Assembly (NCBI GenBank): GCA_965216445.1 | Contig: OZ244166.1 | Location: 124,001-188,000 of the forward strand | DNA length: 64,000 bases | Reading direction: 5' to 3' | Source: MA-ANB-1 sp965216445 | GTDB lineage: Bacteria; Actinomycetota; Acidimicrobiia; Spongiisociales; ZC4RG35 | Part shown: positions 43,461 to 51,181 of the stretch, piece after piece | Layout of the letters: each line of letters opens with the position of its first letter | Position numbering within the stretch: the first letter of the stretch is position 1 | Notes under the pieces: generated by a model | What the model saw: the letters and a program-made list of their open reading frames with translations, nothing else | The model's database searches: none | What the model was told of the DNA's origin: nothing | Program-made: the position numbers and the translations under genes

Positions 43461-44195
43461 ATGAGTACTAATCCCTTGATCTCGTTCGCTGATGTTTCCG
43501 TTCGGTTCGGGGACGTCACCGCGGTGAATGCGTTCTCGCAAACCATTGAGGCAGGAGAATTCGTGTCACTCGTAGGACCGTCCGGCTGTGGAAAGTCGAC
43601 CGTACTGAGGTTGGCCAGCGGACTGGTTCCGCCTACAACTGGTGCTATCGCCAGGAGCACTGAAAACGTCGGATACGTATTCCAGGATGCAACGTTGATG
43701 CCGTGGAGGACGGTTCGCAAGAATGTCGAGTTGCTTGGAGAACTCGAGAATCTCGACAATTCCGAGCGCTCGAGACGTGCCGATGAAGTTTTGGAGTTGG
43801 TTGGACTTTCCGAGTTTTCTGAGCACTACCCGCTGCAGCTTTCGGGCGGGATGAAAATGAGAGCAAGTCTGGCTCGGTCGCTTCTCCTCGAACCGGACCT
43901 CTTCTTGTTCGACGAACCGTTCGGTGCTCTCGACCAGATCACGCGGGCCCGTCTCAACGACGAGTTAATGGCGCTATACGCAAGCCGTCGTTTCGGCTCA
44001 ATCTTCGTTACCCATTCCGTCGACGAGGCTGTGTATCTGGCTACCCGAGTCTTGGTTATGTGCGCCCGCCCGGGAAAGATCGTCGCTGAGTTCGCAATAC
44101 CGTTCGACTACCCGCGCGACCCATCGATCCGATACAGCGCTCAGTTCACGAAAATTGCGGGAGCGGTTGCTGAAGCCTTGGAAGAGGCCTCGTGA
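43461..44195 (+). CDS. ABC transporter ATP-binding protein (SsuB/TauB/ThiZ type)
   Basis: 244 residues with Walker A GPSGCGKST (about 38-46), Q-loop VFQDATLMPW, signature LSGGMKMR and Walker B LFLFDEPFGALD, followed by the H-loop in FVTHSVDEAVY. This subfamily energises nitrate, sulfonate, taurine and pyrimidine-precursor importers. It begins the operon whose promoter carries the palindrome at 43409-43429 and overlaps the permease gene by 4 bases (GTGA). Its partners are the permease and the NMT1-like binding protein downstream. Confidence 0.95.
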   Translation: MSTNPLISFADVSVRFGDVTAVNAFSQTIEAGEFVSLVGPSGCGKSTVLRLASGLVPPTTGAIARSTENVGYVFQDATLMPWRTVRKNVELLGELENLDNSERSRRADEVLELVGLSEFSEHYPLQLSGGMKMRASLARSLLLEPDLFLFDEPFGALDQITRARLNDELMALYASRRFGSIFVTHSVDEAVYLATRVLVMCARPGKIVAEFAIPFDYPRDPSIRYSAQFTKIAGAVAEALEEAS

Positions 44196-45052
44196 CCAGG
44201 CTCTTGGATACAGAAACGCGCCCGGATCCGCCCAAGTTGCGAGGGATTTCGCGGCTGAAGATGCGGGCAGCCCGGGCTGTGCCTCCGCTGCTTGTCTTCC
44301 TCTTCTTCTTGGGCTTGTGGTACCTGATCACCTATTTTGTGTTGACACCAGATCGACGTTGGCTTCTGCCGCCGCCGCATCAGGTAGTAGCCGAAGGATT
44401 CTTTGTCGGAAGTACCGTTGCCGAGATTCTCAACGGGCTTTGGCAGAGCACCAAGGTTGCATTGATGGGGCTAACTCTCGCTTTCATGTTCGGCTTCTCG
44501 ATGGCCTTGGCTATGAGTCAGGCGAAGTGGATCGAACGGTCTCTGTACCCCTGGGCCGTTGCATCCCAAACCATTCCAATTCTGGCGCTCGTCCCGATGA
44601 TCGGATTCTGGTTCGGCTTTGGTGTCCTGGCCCGGGTCATCGTCTGTTTCATAATTTCGCTGTTTCCGATAGTTATCAATTCTCTGACTGGCCTGCTTAG
44701 TGCCGACCGAGAACTTCACTTGCTGTTCACTCTCCACAATGCGTCGCGCTGGCGTCGAGCGACCCGTCTCCAGATACCGGCGGCGCTCCCTGACATATTC
44801 ACTGGCTTGCGGACTGCCGCTGGCCTGTCGGTCATCGGGGCCATAGTCGGAGACTTCTTTTTCGGCAGGGGGGAGCCGGGCCTTGGACTCTTACTTGACA
44901 AATACGCTTCGAGACTTCAATCCGAGGAGCTGTTCACCACTGTCTTCGTTGCCTGTTTGCTTGGTTTGGCGGTTTTCTGGGGCTTCGGGTATCTGGGCCG
45001 ACGAGTCGTGGGCGATTGGGACCCATATTGGGCTGAAGAAGGTTCGACATGA
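44192..45052 (+). CDS. ABC transporter permease
   Basis: 286 residues with about six membrane helices, starting PLLVFLFFLGLWYLITYF, and the binding-protein-dependent inner membrane component domain containing ASGNAADVC-like coupling helix features (here the stretch LHNASRWRRATRLQIPAALPDIFTGLRTAA, by position, matches the EAA loop). The start GTG overlaps the ATPase stop. It works with the ATPase before it and the binding protein after it. The class is that of SsuC/TauC/ThiX, importing small organic nitrogen or sulfur compounds. Confidence 0.93.
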   Translation: MTRLLDTETRPDPPKLRGISRLKMRAARAVPPLLVFLFFLGLWYLITYFVLTPDRRWLLPPPHQVVAEGFFVGSTVAEILNGLWQSTKVALMGLTLAFMFGFSMALAMSQAKWIERSLYPWAVASQTIPILALVPMIGFWFGFGVLARVIVCFIISLFPIVINSLTGLLSADRELHLLFTLHNASRWRRATRLQIPAALPDIFTGLRTAAGLSVIGAIVGDFFFGRGEPGLGLLLDKYASRLQSEELFTTVFVACLLGLAVFWGFGYLGRRVVGDWDPYWAEEGST

Positions 45053-45106
45053 GGGAGAAGCAAAGAGTTTCGTGCGAAACCGGAATGGAGAAAGGGAGAT
45101 ACACGC

Positions 45107-46279
45107 ATGAGAAATAGCAGAAGATGGTTGGTCCTGGTGGCCGTGTTGGCGATGGTCGTCGCGGCTTGCGGTGGAGACGGTGATGGGACGACGACAACCG
45201 CCGCACCAGACACCGGGGAAACCACGACAACGGCAGGCGGAGGAGGTGAGGTCAGTCTTGAGGGCTTGTGCCCCGATCCGTTGGTTATGCAGCTGGACTG
45301 GGAGCCCGAATCCGAACACGGCGGTCTTTACCAGTTGGTCGGTGATGGTTACGAGATTGACACCGATACCAAGAGGGTCACCGGGCCTTTGATGGCCTCT
45401 GGCGTTGACACGGGCGTCGATGTCGAGATCCGAATTGGTGGAAACGCCGTCGGATTCCAGCAGACCGGTGCGTTGATGTATCAGGACCAGGACATATTCC
45501 TGGGAATGATTCGTCTCGTGGAAGCAATGGAGTTCAACGAGGACCTTCCCGTCGTCGCAGTCTTTGCGATGATGGAGAAGAGCCCGTTTTCGGTCTATTG
45601 GGATCCAGAAACCTATCCGGACGCCGAAACGGTGGCTGATCTAAAGGAAGACAACGTAACGATCATGCTGGGCAGGCCAGACTCCTTCCAGGACTATTGG
45701 TTGGCAGAAGGAATCATGGACGAGTCTCAGATGGATCTGAGCGACATGGGAAAACCCGCTGCATTCATTGGGCGCGATGGTGAGTGGGCCGAGGCCGGAT
45801 TCGCTACCGCGGAGCCATTCCTTTACGAGTTCGAGGTTCCAGAATGGGGTAAGCCCGTCAAAGTGCAGCTAATCCATGACACCGGGTGGGAGGAGTACTT
45901 CCAGGCCATGGCTGTGAGAACGGCGGACTTGGAGTCTGAGGCAGATTGCCTGGAGGCTCTTGTTCCGATCTTGCAGCAGTCCATGGTGGACTATTACGCC
46001 AATCCCGGACCCACCAATGAGCTGATCCTGGAGCTTGTCGACATGTACGACACTGGATGGGTCTACTCAGCCGCGGGAGCCGAGTACTCGCACGGCAAGC
46101 AGCTAGAGCTGGGGATAATCAGCAATGGCGCCAACGGTTACATTGGCGACTTTGACCCGGCGCGTGTCGCTGAGTTGATGGGTCTGGTTGGCGATGTCAC
46201 GGAGATAGACGTCTCAGGGTTGGACCCGACTGACGTGTACACAAACGAATTCATAGACCAGTCGATTGGGCTTGAGTGA
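45107..46279 (+). CDS. ABC substrate-binding lipoprotein (NMT1/THI5-like)
   Basis: 390 residues with a lipoprotein signal (lipobox VAAC near residue 22), a Thr/Gly-rich linker and an NMT1/THI5-like periplasmic domain beginning MQLDWEPESEHGGLYQLVGDG. That start corresponds to the conserved LDWxPNxxHxGxY of thiamine-pyrimidine (HMP, formylaminopyrimidine) and riboflavin binding proteins. Later parts follow the two-lobed type. By family it should bind an aromatic N-heterocycle, which agrees with the ring-opening genes around it. A hairpin follows at 46351-46382. Confidence 0.88.
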   Translation: MRNSRRWLVLVAVLAMVVAACGGDGDGTTTTAAPDTGETTTTAGGGGEVSLEGLCPDPLVMQLDWEPESEHGGLYQLVGDGYEIDTDTKRVTGPLMASGVDTGVDVEIRIGGNAVGFQQTGALMYQDQDIFLGMIRLVEAMEFNEDLPVVAVFAMMEKSPFSVYWDPETYPDAETVADLKEDNVTIMLGRPDSFQDYWLAEGIMDESQMDLSDMGKPAAFIGRDGEWAEAGFATAEPFLYEFEVPEWGKPVKVQLIHDTGWEEYFQAMAVRTADLESEADCLEALVPILQQSMVDYYANPGPTNELILELVDMYDTGWVYSAAGAEYSHGKQLELGIISNGANGYIGDFDPARVAELMGLVGDVTEIDVSGLDPTDVYTNEFIDQSIGLE

Positions 46280-46350
46280 GTAGCAGGGATCGGCTTCGGA
46301 TTGGGATCGCCCAACCGAGGACGATCTCTGACCAAGATCCTGAAAGCAAT

Positions 46351-46382
46351 GTGGCCCGGGCAGCGATTGTTGCCCGGGCCAC
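46351..46382 (+). terminator. GC-rich hairpin between binding-protein and deaminase genes
   Basis: Perfect 12-bp stem (GTGGCCCGGGCA / TGCCCGGGCCAC), 8-base loop, 71 bases after the binding-protein stop and 41 bases before the next start. No T-run follows. It could end the transporter transcript or weaken read-through into the deaminase genes. Confidence 0.6.
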
Positions 46383-46423
46383 GGGCCAAGCATGCGACCG
46401 GGACTTGTATCTGGAGAGTTGAC

Positions 46424-46621
46424 GTGGGCGCGGAAATGATCACAGGACATGAAGGTGTGGTGGCCAGGCCTGGCTTCGATGGCTCCATCGAAGAGCCAAC
46501 GCCGATCGCTGCCGTGTCTGGACTGCTGCGTTTCCGTCGTCCTAACCCTTACGATGATTTGGTCTGGTCGAAGGACGATCTGTACGACTTTTGCACAGAC
46601 CCCCGAGGAGAGTACGTATGA
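46424..46621 (+). CDS. Small coupled protein upstream of the deaminase (65 residues)
   Basis: Starts at the GTG at 46424, with GGAGAG 6 bases upstream, and ends with a TGA that overlaps the ATG of the deaminase gene (ATGA at 46618). No family is recognised. The sequence has VVARPGFDGSIEEPTPI in the middle and a C-terminal NPYDDLVWSKDDLYDFC. It has no membrane segment or metal motif apart from one Cys. Coupled translation suggests a subunit or chaperone of the deaminase, but this is inference. An ATG at 46436 is an alternative start. Confidence 0.6.
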   Translation: MGAEMITGHEGVVARPGFDGSIEEPTPIAAVSGLLRFRRPNPYDDLVWSKDDLYDFCTDPRGEYV

Positions 46622-47955
46622 CGGAGGTGACCGGCATCCTGATTAGAGGGAAGTATGTCCTCACCTCTTCAGACCCTCCTGTGGTTGAGAACGGAGCGGT
46701 GAGAGTCGTGGGCGACCGCATCTCCGAGGTGGGGACCTTTGACGACCTCTCTCTTAGGCATCCCCACGACGACGTTGAAGGCGGCGCAAACGACCTTGTG
46801 ACACCGGGGTTCATCAACACCCATGGGCACTTCTCGGAGGCGCTGGTCACCGGGCTAGCCAAGGATCGGACACTTTGGGAATGGATTGCTGCGCTGATCG
46901 GTCCGCTGGCGCCTCACCTTGATTGGGAGGCCGCCTACGTCGGGACCCTCTTAGGAGGAATCCAAATGCTTCGGAGTGGTATCACTCTCGCGAACGACAT
47001 GTTCGTTTGTGATCCCCGACCCGACGGGGCAACCACCCCGGGAGTAGTGAAAGCACTTGACGAGGTTGGTTTGCGAGGGATTGTGTCCTTCGGGGCCGGC
47101 GATGTGCGCGGTGCGCAGATAAGCGACTTGCTGAGAGAGCACGAGGCTCTGGCCTCGGAGGCCGCCAGCAGTAGACTCTCGCGGTTTCGTGTTGGTATAG
47201 CAGCTCTAGGTGCCCAATCCGAGGAGCTGTTTTCGGAGTCGGTGAGGATGGCGGAAAACGGAGTTGGCAGTCACATCCACCTCCAAGAAGTCCGTGAGGA
47301 AGTAACGGATATCCGACTTCGCTATGGCGCCACCCCAATACAGCATTGCGCTCGTATGGGATTGTTCAATTCTCCCACCATCGGTGCCCACTGCGTTTGG
47401 GTCAGTGCCGATGACCGCAAGGTTCTCGCCGAGAACAACGTCGGTGTGGCCCACAATCCAGTATCGAACATGATCCTTGCCTCCGGTGTCTGTCCTGTGC
47501 CGGAGCTACTCCAAGACGGCGTGGCCGTCGGGATCGGCGTCGACGGTGCCGCCAGCAACGACCGTCAGGACATCATCGAAGCGATGAAAGCAGCTTCACT
47601 TATTCAGAGGGTCAGCCGCTTGCAGGCCACCTCCCTCTCCGCAAGAGATGTTTTCGAGATGGCGACGATAGGTGGGGCAAGGGCCCTTGAAGTTGACGGC
47701 GAGCTTGGATCCCTTGTCCCAGGCAAGTATGCGGACGTCGTCGTATTCGATGGCGACTCTTTGGCACTGGCCAACGTCCACGAACCATTCGACTCGATCG
47801 TTTTCGTGGCCGGAATGTCGGAGGTCAAACAGGTCTGGGTTGGTGGTGAGCTGGTCGTAGAAGATCAAGATTCAGTGCGTGTCGATAGCTCCGAGATCGC
47901 AAAACGGTCACGTGGAGTCTCAGCGCGACTGTTGGAAAAGGCTGGGCTTCGATGA
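46618..47955 (+). CDS. TrzN/guanine-deaminase-like amidohydrolase, copy 1
   Basis: 445 residues of the cytosine deaminase-like amidohydrolase branch (TrzN, AtzA, 8-oxoguanine deaminase, SAH deaminase). Metal and catalytic residues are visible in NTHGHFSEALV (HxH), HIHLQEVREEV (HxxE), GAHCVWVS and GIGVDGAASND (Asp). Enzymes of this branch remove amino or other groups from purines, pyrimidines or triazines. It shares about half its residues with the second copy at 51182-52612. Start ATG overlaps the small gene before it, and its stop overlaps the aldehyde dehydrogenase start (ATGA at 47952), so the four genes form one coupled unit. Confidence 0.88.
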   Translation: MTEVTGILIRGKYVLTSSDPPVVENGAVRVVGDRISEVGTFDDLSLRHPHDDVEGGANDLVTPGFINTHGHFSEALVTGLAKDRTLWEWIAALIGPLAPHLDWEAAYVGTLLGGIQMLRSGITLANDMFVCDPRPDGATTPGVVKALDEVGLRGIVSFGAGDVRGAQISDLLREHEALASEAASSRLSRFRVGIAALGAQSEELFSESVRMAENGVGSHIHLQEVREEVTDIRLRYGATPIQHCARMGLFNSPTIGAHCVWVSADDRKVLAENNVGVAHNPVSNMILASGVCPVPELLQDGVAVGIGVDGAASNDRQDIIEAMKAASLIQRVSRLQATSLSARDVFEMATIGGARALEVDGELGSLVPGKYADVVVFDGDSLALANVHEPFDSIVFVAGMSEVKQVWVGGELVVEDQDSVRVDSSEIAKRSRGVSARLLEKAGLR

Positions 47956-49403
47956 GCATCGACTTCCTGGTTGCAGGGGGTGCGGAGGCGGAAATCCGGG
48001 CACCATCCGATGACTCCGTCGTAGGGTCGGTCCGGCTCTCGACTATCGACGACGTGCCGGAAGCTGTATGTCGCGCCCTCAAGGCATTGGGGAAATGGAA
48101 ACACGCTTCTCCATTCGACCGCGCCGAGGTCTTGGCTGCAGCAGCGGTGCGTCTGCGAAAGCGAACCGAAGACCTGGGCCTGCTCCACAGCATGGAGAGT
48201 GGAAAGGTCATCGCTCAGGCGCGCAAGGAGGTGGCTGGAGCTGCGTTCATGCTCGAAGAGAACGCCCATATCGCACGGTTCGAGTCCGGGTATTTGGCCC
48301 CAACTGGCGCCCTTCCTGACGGTGAGAGAGATCTTACGATTGTGGAGAGGGTTCCCTTGGGGGTCGTTGTGTGTGTGATCCCGTTCAACTTCCCGGTTGA
48401 ACTCGTCATCGAAAAGGCAGGCGCAGCTCTCGCTGCCGGCAACGCAGTGATCGTCAAACCCCCACCCCAGAATCCACTTGCGACGATTCAAGTTGTTTCC
48501 GCTCTGGTTGAATCCGGTGTGCCTGAGGGGTTGATTTCTGTAGTAACGGGGGGGAGGGAAGTGAGTGCCGCCTTGTGCTCAGCCGATGGAGTCGATGCAG
48601 TTTCGCTCACCGGGAGCGTGGCGGCTGGGGTAGCAGTGGCTCAGGCAACGGCTCATCTCCTGAGGCCTTTGCATCTCGAACTCGGTGGGAACGGCGCTGC
48701 TGTCGTCACTGAAGATGCCGATCTCGACCATGTTGTAAGCGAAACACTTCGGGGAAGACTTCTCATGAACGGCCAGGCGTGTGCAGCTACTAAGCGGTTG
48801 GTGGTGGAGCAGTCGGTCTCCGATGAGATGGTGGACCGGCTGGGTGCAGCCCTCAGTCAAGTACGGGTTGGCGATCCCACCGATCCGGAGTCCGACGTGG
48901 GTCCGCTCATCGACGCAGCGAGCGCCACGCGTGTCGCAGGCCAGGTAGCGCGGGCTGTGGAGCAGGGTGGAAGCCTTGCGTTGGGCGCCGCGACGTCGGA
49001 CCGAGCCTGGTTCAACCCGGCCATCGTGGCATCGCTTCCTGCTGGCGCGGACGTGGCACGCGATGACGAGATTTTCGGACCCGTGATATCAGTCATTCCC
49101 TTTGCGAGCGATGAGGAGGCGGTTGAGATTGTGAATAGTTCCAACCTTGCTCTCACAGCCGCCGTTTTCTCAACAGACCTGCCAAGAGCCCTCGGAATCG
49201 CGCAACAGCTCGAGGTTGGAGGAGTGGTTGTCAACGGAACCAACAATTACCGACCTCCGGTGGTGCCATTCGGAGGTGTGGGCATGGCCGGTGCTGGACG
49301 AGAGGGTCTTGGCTACACGTTCGATGAACTTACAAGGTCGAGGTTCATCGCAATACGAGACCTTCGACCGTCGGGAAGCCAATTGGAGCCGGCGATTGAG
49401 TGA
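47952..49403 (+). CDS. NAD(P)-dependent aldehyde dehydrogenase
   Basis: 483 residues. ALDH motifs are visible: VIPFNFPVELVIEKAGAALAAGN (by position), SLTGSVAAGVAVAQ, the Glu in LELGGNGAAV and the catalytic Cys in LMNGQACAATKRLVV. The class resembles succinate-semialdehyde, lactaldehyde or sulfolactaldehyde dehydrogenases. It is translationally coupled to the deaminase before it and overlaps the aldolase after it by 8 bases. It would oxidise an aldehyde produced in the pathway; the aldolase downstream could be a source of that aldehyde. Confidence 0.9.
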   Translation: MSIDFLVAGGAEAEIRAPSDDSVVGSVRLSTIDDVPEAVCRALKALGKWKHASPFDRAEVLAAAAVRLRKRTEDLGLLHSMESGKVIAQARKEVAGAAFMLEENAHIARFESGYLAPTGALPDGERDLTIVERVPLGVVVCVIPFNFPVELVIEKAGAALAAGNAVIVKPPPQNPLATIQVVSALVESGVPEGLISVVTGGREVSAALCSADGVDAVSLTGSVAAGVAVAQATAHLLRPLHLELGGNGAAVVTEDADLDHVVSETLRGRLLMNGQACAATKRLVVEQSVSDEMVDRLGAALSQVRVGDPTDPESDVGPLIDAASATRVAGQVARAVEQGGSLALGAATSDRAWFNPAIVASLPAGADVARDDEIFGPVISVIPFASDEEAVEIVNSSNLALTAAVFSTDLPRALGIAQQLEVGGVVVNGTNNYRPPVVPFGGVGMAGAGREGLGYTFDELTRSRFIAIRDLRPSGSQLEPAIE

Positions 49404-50052
49404 CACACCGATCCGCGAAGCGGTCGTCCGAGCGGGACGGATGATGTCCGCAGCCGGGCTGGCCCAGTCTTTTGGACACGTCTCCACGCGGTTGGACAAG
49501 GGTTTCCTGATAACCACCGTCGATCCTTTCATGGTCCAGGTGCCTAAGAACTTGATCCAGATCGACAACCTCTCGGACCCCACCTTCGACGGGCGAGGTG
49601 CACCCCTGGAGACACCGATGCATGCTGAGATCTACAGGGCGCGCCCTGACGTCGAGTCCATTTGTCGAGGGCACCCCCCGTCGGTTGTTGCTTGGGGGAC
49701 CGGTACTGAGAGTCTTCCCCTTTTGCACGGTCTCGGAGCCATGGCTGGACTGGAAGTGCCGGTCCACCCTGACGTCGACCTGATAACAACCGCCAAACAA
49801 GGATCGGAAGTGGCCCGAGCGCTGGGCGAAGGCAGCTCGCTGATCCTGCGAGCCAACGGGTGCCTGTCTGTGGGTTCGAGCCTCCTCGAGGCACTCACCC
49901 GTCTTTACTACCTTGAAGAGCGCGCTCGTGTGGTGCTGGAATCGCACGGGCGCGGGCACGACATTGAGTGGGGAGGCCGAATCCGTCACACGCCGCCTGA
50001 GCTGAAACGGGCGATGGCATGGTTTGATGAGACTTTCGGTGAACACGAATGA
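49396..50052 (+). CDS. Class II aldolase/adducin-family protein
   Basis: 218 residues from a TTG at 49396; GGAGC lies upstream and it overlaps the ALDH stop by 8 bases. The class II aldolase/adducin fold is seen in GRMMSAAGLAQSFGHVSTRLDKGFLITT, TPMHAEIYRARPDVESICRGHPPSVVAWG and ILRANGCLSVGSSLLEALTRLYYLEERAR (given by position). The zinc His cluster usual in fuculose aldolase is partly kept (MHAE, CRGHPP), and the sequence ends near a conserved His-poor tail. It may cleave a hydroxy acid to an aldehyde for the ALDH gene before it. Confidence 0.85.
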   Translation: MSDTPIREAVVRAGRMMSAAGLAQSFGHVSTRLDKGFLITTVDPFMVQVPKNLIQIDNLSDPTFDGRGAPLETPMHAEIYRARPDVESICRGHPPSVVAWGTGTESLPLLHGLGAMAGLEVPVHPDVDLITTAKQGSEVARALGEGSSLILRANGCLSVGSSLLEALTRLYYLEERARVVLESHGRGHDIEWGGRIRHTPPELKRAMAWFDETFGEHE

Positions 50053-50093
50053 GCGGTAATGGAGTGAAGAATGCAAACGCTGACGGGTAGAAG

Positions 50094-50984
50094 ATGACCT
50101 CCCTCGGCGTGCCCACCGTCGATGACGTATACACGGCTCTTCTCGAACGTGTTGGCTCCGGAGAGATCGAGGTTGGAGCAAAATTGCCATCGTGTCGAAC
50201 GATCGCTGCGGATCTGGGGTCTAACCCGAGCACCGTAAACAGAGCCATTCGGAGGCTGGCACGACATGGACTCGTGAGGACCCAGCCTCGTCGGGGAACG
50301 TATCTCGTCAACGCCGGCGCCGTGCCCACGCTGAGTCCCGGTGAGGCCGAAGCAGCAATCCGAGAGTCAGTACTCACGGCAAGGCGGGCTGGGTTCGGTG
50401 CGGCGCAGATAAGAGAGCTTTTTGAGGCCGCCTTGGGCCTGGGCGGTCGAGAAGTCGGCGTGGTCGGTTTCGTCGAATGCAACAGCTTTGACCTCGATCG
50501 CATGTCCACGCTTATCGAGAACGCCACCGGGGTGGCGATTAAGCCTTTGTTGCTCGATGAGCTGGGAGCAGACTGGAGCGACCAGGTGAACGTTCTTGCC
50601 GCTCCGATCTTCCACTTGGCGGACCTCGCCGAACTAGGGATTGACCTCGACAGGGTTGTCGAGTTGAACTTCCTCCCGTCGTCAGGGGCACTGAGGAACC
50701 TGGCGACCATCCGCCACGACTCCGTCGTTGGAGTAGTGGCACCGACTCGTCGTGGTGTTGACCGGATGAAGGCTCTTGTGAGCCAGTACTACACGGGTTC
50801 CATCCTCGCTCCGGAATCTGATGCACCTGATGCTTTCAAAGACTTGGATGTCGTTGTTCACCCGGCCGCCATCGATCTCGAGACTCTTGGCGTCGATCCG
50901 TCAGTGCAGACAGTTCTCATTGATTGGGAGATCGACCCTGCATCAGCTGCAACATTCGCCGGCCGAGTCGCCAGGCTGCAGTGA
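50094..50984 (+). CDS. GntR-family regulator with a ligand-binding-like C-terminal domain
   Basis: 296 residues. The N-terminal winged helix is clearly GntR (DDVYTALLERVGSGEIEVGAKLPS, RTIAADLGSNPSTVNRAIRRLARHGLVRTQPRRGTYLV, by position). The C-terminal part contains EVGVVGFVECNSFDL and VVGVVAPTRRGVDRMKALVSQYY and looks like a periplasmic-binding or sugar-isomerase-like sensor rather than FadR, HutC or YtrA effector domains. It lies between the aldolase and the second deaminase gene. It is the only local regulator, so it is the best candidate to bind the TGTCWCT palindromes at 36994 and 43409. Confidence 0.9.
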   Translation: MTSLGVPTVDDVYTALLERVGSGEIEVGAKLPSCRTIAADLGSNPSTVNRAIRRLARHGLVRTQPRRGTYLVNAGAVPTLSPGEAEAAIRESVLTARRAGFGAAQIRELFEAALGLGGREVGVVGFVECNSFDLDRMSTLIENATGVAIKPLLLDELGADWSDQVNVLAAPIFHLADLAELGIDLDRVVELNFLPSSGALRNLATIRHDSVVGVVAPTRRGVDRMKALVSQYYTGSILAPESDAPDAFKDLDVVVHPAAIDLETLGVDPSVQTVLIDWEIDPASAATFAGRVARLQ

Positions 50985-51181
50985 CATCGACGCGCAACGA
51001 AACCTCGTGAGCAGCCGACCATGGGTTCCTGAGTCGAGGCGGCATGGTGATAAAGCGTGATCGACAGGTACGGTGAGTTCTTCCTTACCTCGGCTCGGGA
51101 ATCGACGCCGCGCAAATTGCTCTTGGCCGTTAATGGAGGATCTGGCCCAATCCGGCAACCCGTCTCCCCGCAAAGCCCGAA

